A stretch of DNA of 21,761 nt from JBECKQ01 sp040235375 (lineage in GTDB: Bacteria; Planctomycetota; Phycisphaerae; UBA1845). Positions 7,284 to 13,451 of the stretch are shown here, piece by piece. The stretch spans positions 1 through 21,761 of the forward strand of contig JBECKQ010000387.1 in NCBI GenBank assembly GCA_040235375.1, given 5' to 3'. The notes beneath the pieces were generated by a model. That model saw only the letters and a program-made list of their open reading frames with translations, searched no databases and was not told the DNA's origin. Position 1 is the first letter of the stretch. Each line of letters opens with the position of its first letter. Both the position numbers and the translations under genes were made by a program.

Positions 7284-10200
7284 TTACTGCGGGCGCGGGT
7301 TCGCTTCCACGACCGCGGCCACCGGCGGCTCCGTGCCCTGCTGAAGGGCGGTCAGCTTCGCCTGGGTGTTCTCGAGAATCTGCCGGTCGGCCGCACGCCG
7401 TTCGGCGTCGGTCCGCTGACCCGCGAGCTTCACGGCCTGCGACCACCATTGGCGCGCCGCATCCGCGTCGCCGGCTCGCCAGCAGGCATCGCCCAGATGA
7501 TCGAGGATGACCGGGTCTTCGCCGAGGGCGGTGAAACGGGCCCGGTGGAGCCATTTCCGGGCCTCTTCGAACTGCCCTTCCTTGTATTTTACCCATCCAT
7601 AGCTATCGAGAAAGGCGCCGTTGCGCGGGTCGTTGGACACGGCGTACCGCGTCATCTCGTCCGCCTTGTCGAGATTGGTGCCGCTGTCGGCATAGGTGTA
7701 GCCGAGGTCGTTGTTCAAGCCCACGTCCGTGGGACTTATCTCGTAGGCCAGTTGGAGAGCCTGCCGGGCGTCGATGGTGTCACCGGCCTCCTGGTGAACG
7801 AGGGAGAGGGCTTGCAAGTAGCTCTGCCTCTCTTCCAGGGAATTCGCCTCTGTGATCCAGCGGTTCAGCTTCTCGCGGGCCATCTGGAATCGCCTGGCCT
7901 TGACGAGCTGTTGGACCAGCGCCCCCCGCAGGAGCGGATCGCTGACAGACGAGGGCATGCCGGGTACGCCCTCCTCGAGCATCAGCCGGTTGAGCAGGCT
8001 GATGGCGTCGTTCGTCCGTCCGGCCGCGTCGTACGTCAGGTACACCTGTATCTCGAACTGGGTGGATTGGAACCCGGTCGGCGCGTTGTTGACGGCCAGC
8101 GCGATCGCCTCGTCGTAGCGGCCGATTGCGCGGAGCAACTCGATCAGCTTGACCTGCAGCTCGTTGTTGTCCGGGTCGTTCTCGAGCTGCCCGAGGATGA
8201 CTTGAATCATCTCGGTGTGCTGATCGGGCGTAAGGTTTTTCCAAATCCGCTCATCGTGCTCGGTCCGCAGCCCGTTCGGCAGGCGCGACTGCCACAGCTT
8301 GGCCAGCTCGAAGGCCTTTTCGTCATGACCGGCGTCGTGCTCGATCTCGGCCAACTGGCGCAGGATGTCCGGCTCCTTCGGCTGGGCGTCCCGCCACTCT
8401 TCGAGCAGGTCGATTGCGGCCGTATATTCCTTCTGGACGCGGTAGGTTTCCAGGATCTGCTCGCGCAGAATATCGGCGACGCGGGCGTCAAGCCCCGGCT
8501 CGGCGAGAAGGTCCTTGGCTTCGTCGATCGCCTCGTCGAAGCGTTGGACGATCAACAGCAGGTCGATGAGCGAGAGCCGCCAGGACGAGCGATTCGGATG
8601 ATGCTCGAGCAGCGACCGGAGCTGCTGCAGCGCCTCGTCGAACCGGAGATCCGTGCGGTAGGCGAGCACGAGCAGTTCGGCGGAGGCCTCGTGCCGCGGA
8701 TCGAGGCTGATCGCCTGCTTAAGCAGATCGATCGCCTGTTTCGTTTCGTTCTGCTTGAGGTCCGCGGCGGCGATCAGGTGCAGCGTTTCGGCGTCCGGGC
8801 CGTTCTTTTTCACCGCGTCGACAAGCTCGTCGCGGAACTTCGTAAAGTCGGGCGCCGACGGATCAAGTTCGAGCGTCGCGAGACAGCGGGCGATGCGATT
8901 CGGCGAGGCGGACATCTGCTGGAGCGCGCTAATCTGCGCTGCGGCAGCCTGCCTGTCGCCGTCGGCGAAATGGATGAAAAAGAGCCGTTCGCGAGCAAGC
9001 TCGTTCAGGGGGTCGGCCTCGAGCAACGTTTCATACTGGCGCAAGGCCCGGTTCGCCTCGCCGCTGGCCTCGTAGGCTTCGGCCAATCGCTGCATCGCGT
9101 CGGTATTGGCCCGATTCAGTGCGATCGCCTTCTGGAAGTGCGTGATCGCCTTGTCGAACTCGTCGAGCCCGGCGTAGGCTTTGCCGATGGCCGTCTCGAT
9201 GCGCGTATCCGGCTCGAGCGCCACGCCCTCGGGCGCCACTGCGGCAATCGCATCCTTCCAGCGGTAGTCGTGCAGATAAATGTCCGCGAGAGCGACCCGC
9301 GCCGGAATGTACGCCGGGCGAGCTTTGATCACGGCCGAGAACCACGCTGCGGCGCTGGCTTGTCCGGCCTGCGACGCAACCACACCGTGCAGATACGCCG
9401 AGGCGAACTGATCAGCCGGCAGCGCCTCCGGTGGGCGTGTCGCCAGGGCGTCCGCGGCGCCCGGCTCGGCGGCCAGTTTCCGGACTTTCTCGTGGGCAGT
9501 CTGTGCCTGATCCGGAGCGCGGCGCAGGGCGGCGGCCGCAACGTCAAGCGCTTCGTTCCAGCGCTGCTGCCTCACGAGCACGTCGAAAAGATGCCACCGC
9601 AGGTCATCGTTGTCCGGCAGCGCGTCCACCTTCTGCCGCAGGAACGACGCGGCTTGTTCGCCGCGGCCGAATCGTCCGAGCGCGTCGGCATAGGCGAGCG
9701 CCAGTTCCGTATCCTGCGGCGAGTCTGCCGCCAGTTGACGCAGGTCATCCAGGACGCCCTCCGGCCGGCCCATCCGCTTATATACGCGCGTCAGCAGGTC
9801 GACGGCGGAGCGATCGGTCTTGAGAAGCTGCCGAAGCTGAACGGCGGCGGTTTCGAGATCGCCGGCCTGAAACAGCAGGCGTGCGTAGTGATGTCGCGCT
9901 TCGTCGTCGAAGTCGCGGCCGGCATAAGCGCGGCGGAAGTAGTCCGCGGCCTGCTTGTATTTGCCCAATCGTTCGTAGGTCAGGGCGATCTGCTCGTTCG
10001 CTGATCCGTGGAGGTTGCTGAGCAGGTCGGCAAGCTCGGACGACAGCTCGTCCGCCGGCGCCGCGGCGACTTCCTCGTTGAATTGCTTGTACAACTCGAT
10101 CGACGCCGACAGATAGCCTTCCGCTTGCAGGTATTCCGCGAGGTGGAAGCGGGCGAGGTTACGGTAGTCGCGCGAGCCGGAGTCGTACGCGGAGAGCAGG

Positions 10201-10739
10201 GCCAGCCGGTACTCGCGGATGGCCGTGTCCTTCTCAAACCGGCTCGCCGCCAGGCGGGCGAGCACGTAGTGACTGACGGCGTCGCTCGGATCGATGTCGA
10301 TCGCCGCCTGGGCCTGCTCCTGTGCGCGGGCCGAGTTGCCGGCGCGCCACTGCGTGACCGCCATCTCGCGATGCAGCACGACGCTGTCCGGCTGGTAGCG
10401 CAAGGCGCGCTCGAGCTCGAGGGCGGCTTCCGTATATCGTCGTTCCCCGCGGAGGGAACGGGCGCGATCGAGCGATTGCGCGGCGCGCATTTCGAGCGGG
10501 GCCGGCCGGCCGGCACTGGTAGGGCGCGTCACCTGCGGCTTGATGTCGGCAAGGCGCAGAAAAGCCTTCGCAGGGTCGTATTGCGGCGCCGTCTGATCGG
10601 ACTGGGCCTTCTGTTGGTCACGGGCGAACCTGGGATTCCGCTCCGTGCATCCGGTCAACGGCAGGCCGGCAAGGGCGCAGCACGCGATAAGCATGAGGGG
10701 ACGCGAAAGGCCGTGTTCGCCCGCTCGGCCAACATTCAT
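7284..10739 (-). CDS. Large TPR-repeat lipoprotein
   Basis: A 1151-residue protein with a basic n-region, a hydrophobic core and the lipobox LTGC (Cys31), so it should be exported and lipid-anchored. From about residue 80 to 1110 it is almost wholly helical tetratricopeptide repeats. Typical lines are EALxLxxxLxxxP-type pairs such as YTEAALELERALRYQPD and FDKAITHFQKAIALNRANTD. The C-terminal block (about 1008-1107: NNDLGYTYADSG, LDSYGWVKYKEGQFEEA, LDHLGDACWRAGDADAA) matches the final repeats of many bacterial TPR lipoproteins. The family usually serves as a protein-interaction scaffold in envelope assembly or polymer export; the partner here is unknown. AGGAG lies 9 bases before the ATG at 10739. 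It starts 37 bases after the stop of the HhH-GPD-like gene and probably ends the nusA operon. Confidence 0.93.
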   Translation of the reverse strand: MNVGRAGEHGLSRPLMLIACCALAGLPLTGCTERNPRFARDQQKAQSDQTAPQYDPAKAFLRLADIKPQVTRPTSAGRPAPLEMRAAQSLDRARSLRGERRYTEAALELERALRYQPDSVVLHREMAVTQWRAGNSARAQEQAQAAIDIDPSDAVSHYVLARLAASRFEKDTAIREYRLALLSAYDSGSRDYRNLARFHLAEYLQAEGYLSASIELYKQFNEEVAAAPADELSSELADLLSNLHGSANEQIALTYERLGKYKQAADYFRRAYAGRDFDDEARHHYARLLFQAGDLETAAVQLRQLLKTDRSAVDLLTRVYKRMGRPEGVLDDLRQLAADSPQDTELALAYADALGRFGRGEQAASFLRQKVDALPDNDDLRWHLFDVLVRQQRWNEALDVAAAALRRAPDQAQTAHEKVRKLAAEPGAADALATRPPEALPADQFASAYLHGVVASQAGQASAAAWFSAVIKARPAYIPARVALADIYLHDYRWKDAIAAVAPEGVALEPDTRIETAIGKAYAGLDEFDKAITHFQKAIALNRANTDAMQRLAEAYEASGEANRALRQYETLLEADPLNELARERLFFIHFADGDRQAAAAQISALQQMSASPNRIARCLATLELDPSAPDFTKFRDELVDAVKKNGPDAETLHLIAAADLKQNETKQAIDLLKQAISLDPRHEASAELLVLAYRTDLRFDEALQQLRSLLEHHPNRSSWRLSLIDLLLIVQRFDEAIDEAKDLLAEPGLDARVADILREQILETYRVQKEYTAAIDLLEEWRDAQPKEPDILRQLAEIEHDAGHDEKAFELAKLWQSRLPNGLRTEHDERIWKNLTPDQHTEMIQVILGQLENDPDNNELQVKLIELLRAIGRYDEAIALAVNNAPTGFQSTQFEIQVYLTYDAAGRTNDAISLLNRLMLEEGVPGMPSSVSDPLLRGALVQQLVKARRFQMAREKLNRWITEANSLEERQSYLQALSLVHQEAGDTIDARQALQLAYEISPTDVGLNNDLGYTYADSGTNLDKADEMTRYAVSNDPRNGAFLDSYGWVKYKEGQFEEARKWLHRARFTALGEDPVILDHLGDACWRAGDADAARQWWSQAVKLAGQRTDAERRAADRQILENTQAKLTALQQGTEPPVAAVVEANPRPQ

Positions 10740-10776
10740 CTCTCAAACTCCTGCACCTGGGCTTGTTGCTGGTGAA

Positions 10777-11511
10777 TTACTTCTTTCTGGCGACGCGGGA
10801 GCGTCTGGCGGAAGCTTTCGTTGTGGACTTTCTCGCCGCGGCCGGCTTCTTTTTGGACTTCGTCCGCGGTTTGGACGCTTTCGCGGGTTTCTGCTTTCCG
10901 TCGCGCGGGGCGGTCGCGGCGGCATGGGCTTCGAGATCCAGGCAGAACGTCTTGGCATCGGCGGCGCTGACGTGGCGCTCGAGGAAAGCCTGCACCTCTT
11001 CCACCGTGGCGTTGGGGTCGACGAGCCCTTCCCTGACCAGGCATTCCAGCATCATGTCGTTGATGGGGATGGCGTGACCGCCGAGGCTCCAGAGCAGCGT
11101 GGACGCCACGGCGTAGGGTGTTATTCCATCCAGGCCTTCGAGATAGCTCTTCATCTCGCGGATGCCCTTCGATTGGATGGACTCGAGGGAGACGGCGTAC
11201 TCGCGCGCGTAGACGGCGTTAAGCACCTGCAAGAGGGCCTTGGCACGCTGAACCGGCCGCGGAATCTGCTGGGAGATGCAGTCGGCGATCTCCGCCGGCG
11301 TCGAAACGCGCAGCTCGTTGAAATCGACCAGCGCCTCGTTGATCTGCTTGAGCGCTTTCTCCGCCCGCGCGGTGGTCGTTTCCTGGCTGAGAACCGCCAC
11401 GATCAACTGTTCCACGGGGTCGCCACGCTCGGGGATCGGTCGGGACGCCGTCTGCCGGAACTTGCCGTAGGCTTGTTTCAGCTTTTTGGCGTACTCAGTC
11501 CCCTTCCTCAT
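10777..11511 (-). CDS. Endonuclease III-fold (HhH-GPD-like) protein with Lys-rich tail
   Basis: A 244-residue protein whose first 190 residues resemble the HhH-GPD DNA glycosylase fold. DPVEQLIVAVLSQETTTARAE-like residues (31-51) match the endonuclease III helix normally reading LLSAQT. YLEGLDGITPYAVAS (123-137) matches the helix-hairpin-helix, and AIPIND (147-152) matches the strand bearing the catalytic Asp. Where endonuclease III has the catalytic Lys (GVGRKTA), this protein has Ile130. The four-Cys iron-sulfur motif is absent. Residues 205-244 are a disordered tail with about 12 Lys and 6 Arg among Ala, Ser, Thr and Pro, like histone H1-type tails. It could bind nucleic acid without bifunctional lyase activity. 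The ATG at 11511 has GGAG upstream; a TTG at 11514 is also possible. It overlaps the end of rbfA by 17 bases, suggesting coupled translation. Confidence 0.8.
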   Translation of the reverse strand: MRKGTEYAKKLKQAYGKFRQTASRPIPERGDPVEQLIVAVLSQETTTARAEKALKQINEALVDFNELRVSTPAEIADCISQQIPRPVQRAKALLQVLNAVYAREYAVSLESIQSKGIREMKSYLEGLDGITPYAVASTLLWSLGGHAIPINDMMLECLVREGLVDPNATVEEVQAFLERHVSAADAKTFCLDLEAHAAATAPRDGKQKPAKASKPRTKSKKKPAAARKSTTKASARRSRVARKK

Positions 11512-11923
11512 CAATTCGCTCCGTCTGTTCGTTCATGTCCTCAATCAGATCGTCGTCCCGATCGGCCTCCTCCGGAGGAGGGGGCACCGAATCCTCAATG
11601 ATCTGCATGATGCGCGCCGCCTTCTTGATGGAAGCGTCGGAGATGAATCTCAGCTCCGGGCAATGGCGCGCCCTGATGTTCTTTGCGACCTCCCGCTGGA
11701 TCCGCCCCCGGGCATGCTCCAGGCCGCGCATGGTCGTGGTCTGGTCGGCGTCGTTGCCCATCACGCTCACGTACACCTTGGCCACCTGCAGGTCCGCGGA
11801 AAGCTCCACGCGCGTCACGCTCGCAAACGGGCTGATCCTCGGGTCACTGAGCTTGTTGGCGATCATCGCTCCGGTGATGGACCGAATGAGGCTCGCCATC
11901 TTGTCTCTTCGATACGACGCCAT
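11495..11923 (-). CDS. rbfA: Ribosome-binding factor A
   Basis: RbfA binds the 30S subunit precursor near the 16S rRNA 5' helix and helps its late maturation. The 142-residue product has the family's KH-like core: LSDPRI (25-30), SVTRVELSADLQVAKVYVSV (35-54) and PELRFISDASIKKAARI (89-105). The C-terminal extension is acidic and starts with four prolines (114-117), which is unusual, followed by DRDDDLIEDMNEQ. The ATG at 11923 is preceded by GAGGTG about 8 bases upstream. A second Met at residue 9 is a weaker alternative. It follows ylxP by 19 bases and overlaps the next gene, the usual infB-ylxP-rbfA arrangement apart from one inserted gene. Confidence 0.95.
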   Translation of the reverse strand: MASYRRDKMASLIRSITGAMIANKLSDPRISPFASVTRVELSADLQVAKVYVSVMGNDADQTTTMRGLEHARGRIQREVAKNIRARHCPELRFISDASIKKAARIMQIIEDSVPPPPEEADRDDDLIEDMNEQTERIDEEGD

Positions 11924-11942
11924 CCGCAAACACCTCGAGCGC

Positions 11943-12224
11943 CTAGAGCAGCTCCTTGTCGAAATCGAGCAGCGAGGCCGGAGCCGTCCGGCGAACGAGA
12001 TCGACGATCCGCTCGAAGCTGCCGTGGATGTATTTCGAGTCGTTCGACACCATGGCCACGGCCAGCGTCGCAAGCCGCCTCGACTCGAGGTGATCCACCT
12101 CCGCGATGGAGACGTTGAACCGGTTGCGCACGCGCTCCTTGACGCTTTTCACCACGCGCCGCTTGTCTTTCAACGACTGCGCTTCGTACACAGCCAGCTC
12201 CAGCGTCAATACGCCGACATTCAT
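11943..12224 (-). CDS. ylxP: DUF503/YlxP family protein
   Basis: A 93-residue protein of the DUF503 (YlxP) family, which is commonly encoded between infB and rbfA. It shows the diagnostic opening MNVGVLTLELAV, then SLKDKRRVVKSVKERVRNRF (17-36), NVSIAEVDH (37-45) and AMVSND (57-62). Family members are small ferredoxin-like proteins thought to assist ribosome assembly; the exact role is not settled. There is no clear ribosome binding site, and a 6-pair hairpin (12233-12249) lies just upstream of the ATG. The gap to the upstream gene is 48 bases and to rbfA 19 bases. Confidence 0.93.
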   Translation of the reverse strand: MNVGVLTLELAVYEAQSLKDKRRVVKSVKERVRNRFNVSIAEVDHLESRRLATLAVAMVSNDSKYIHGSFERIVDLVRRTAPASLLDFDKELL

Positions 12225-12232
12225 GGTGATGA

Positions 12233-12249
12233 CGGGCCACGAAGGCCCG
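12233..12249 (-). other. Small hairpin in front of ylxP
   Basis: CGGGCC-ACGAA-GGCCCG is a 6-base GC-only stem with a 5-base loop, placed 9 bases upstream of the ylxP ATG. It occupies the place of a ribosome binding site, so it might lower ylxP translation or make it depend on ribosomes arriving from the upstream gene. There is no T-run, so it is not a terminator. Confidence 0.3.
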
Positions 12250-12272
12250 ACGTTACGTTTCGGACCCGCCGG

Positions 12273-13424
12273 TCATGAGGTTCGCCTCGTGACCTTGAGC
12301 GTGCCGTTTTCGATGCGCACCTCGAAAATCAGGTACGCGCCGGACGGTTCCCTGTAGAACGCTTTTCCCACTTTCTCCAGCGCGGACTTGATGTACTGCT
12401 GGTCGGGCTTCTCGCGCGTTTGGGGCACTTTCCAGAAGTTCAGCTCCGAGTCCACTGCGGTCGCATCCAGCTTGTAGGTGGTTTGCAGCGGGAGATTCAT
12501 CTCCTCGAGACTCAGCGCTTTCGAATGAAAGAGGGCCGTAACCGGCGTCCAGGTTTCGCTGTAGACGTCCACGTCGTAGGTACGGATGACCTGAGTCTGA
12601 TCGCGCACCTTGGCCACCCAGGTCTGCTCGCTGCCGTCGGGAACGAAGTAGTCGGCCAGCAGACGGGCGTCCCCGCCCTCGTACTCGATTTTGCGGCGCA
12701 CGTCCGGGTAGCCGGGAAGGCGCATGAGTTCGACGTTGTCGATGGGCAGCGCGACGGCGACCAGGTATTTCCCCTTGGTCATCTTGATCGCGCGGTTCGT
12801 CTTGTTGTCGTAGGGATCGGGGTTCGGATGGTCGAGGATGGCAGGCTCGTCGTACCTTATCCTCTGGCCCTCCTTGACTTCCATCGTGTAGATCGACGCC
12901 CCTGCCGGTATGGAGGTCACGTACACGCCCGACTGCCGGCGATCGAGCTGGGGGGTCAGCAGGCCGAACGCCGCCGCGACGGGCGTGGAGTGTTGCGGTG
13001 TCACGGCCGAGGGTGGCGGCGTCGCGGTCGGCGTGCCTCCTGCGAGGCGATGATAAAGATCGACCAGCTTGGGAATCTGGTACAGAAGCACGACGATAAC
13101 GATGATGATGACGGCCGCGTAGGTCATCTTCAGGGCGATGGCGAAGGGATCGAAGGCGGGAGCCTGCGGCTTGGGCGAGGGTCTGCCCGTCTTGCCCCGG
13201 CGATCGGCCCGTTCGTGGGCGCGATGCACCTTGTGGCTGACCTTCGTTGCGTGCGCATCGTATTGGCCCGTTTTCTCCACTTCGTCGAAGAGCATGTCCA
13301 GATCGTCCGCCGCCTTTTCCGCCACAACGGCCTCGCGGCCGCAATAGGAACAACGAACGACCTTGCCGGCGTCTTCGTCGCGAGCCCGGATCGTGTGACC
13401 GCACTCGCCCTTGAATTCAATCAT
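12273..13424 (-). CDS. Zinc-ribbon, single-membrane-span protein with PEGA-like segment
   Basis: A 383-residue protein of no named family. The N-terminus looks like a small zinc ribbon with Cys8, His10 and CSYC (Cys25, Cys28) around a DEDAGKVVRC segment, a layout common in planctomycete membrane proteins. A charged, basic linker (about 60-92) leads to one membrane span (97-116). Next is a Pro/Thr linker (TPTATPPPSAVTP, 131-142). At about 166-180 the stretch GVYVTSIPAGASIY resembles the start of a PEGA domain. The rest is a strand-rich outer region with repeated Tyr/Asp motifs. I infer an N-in, C-out protein. The ATG at 13424 has GAGAG 7 bases upstream. It sits between infB and ylxP with gaps of 27 and 48 bases, where other bacteria often have no gene, so co-expression with translation factors is likely. 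Confidence 0.8.
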   Translation of the reverse strand: MIEFKGECGHTIRARDEDAGKVVRCSYCGREAVVAEKAADDLDMLFDEVEKTGQYDAHATKVSHKVHRAHERADRRGKTGRPSPKPQAPAFDPFAIALKMTYAAVIIIVIVVLLYQIPKLVDLYHRLAGGTPTATPPPSAVTPQHSTPVAAAFGLLTPQLDRRQSGVYVTSIPAGASIYTMEVKEGQRIRYDEPAILDHPNPDPYDNKTNRAIKMTKGKYLVAVALPIDNVELMRLPGYPDVRRKIEYEGGDARLLADYFVPDGSEQTWVAKVRDQTQVIRTYDVDVYSETWTPVTALFHSKALSLEEMNLPLQTTYKLDATAVDSELNFWKVPQTREKPDQQYIKSALEKVGKAFYREPSGAYLIFEVRIENGTLKVTRRTS

Positions 13425-13451
13425 GCCGATCTCTCAATGGTGCTGAGCGCA

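Noticed and set aside
7239..10004. Open frame of 921 codons on the plus strand
   Set aside because: It mirrors the TPR lipoprotein gene on the other strand; the minus strand has clear TPR repeats, lipobox and ribosome binding site.
12253..13404. Alternative 383-codon frame over the zinc-ribbon gene
   Set aside because: It is the neighbouring reading frame of the same strand, with Arg/Gly-rich sequence and no domains. The other frame has the zinc ribbon, membrane span and ribosome binding site.
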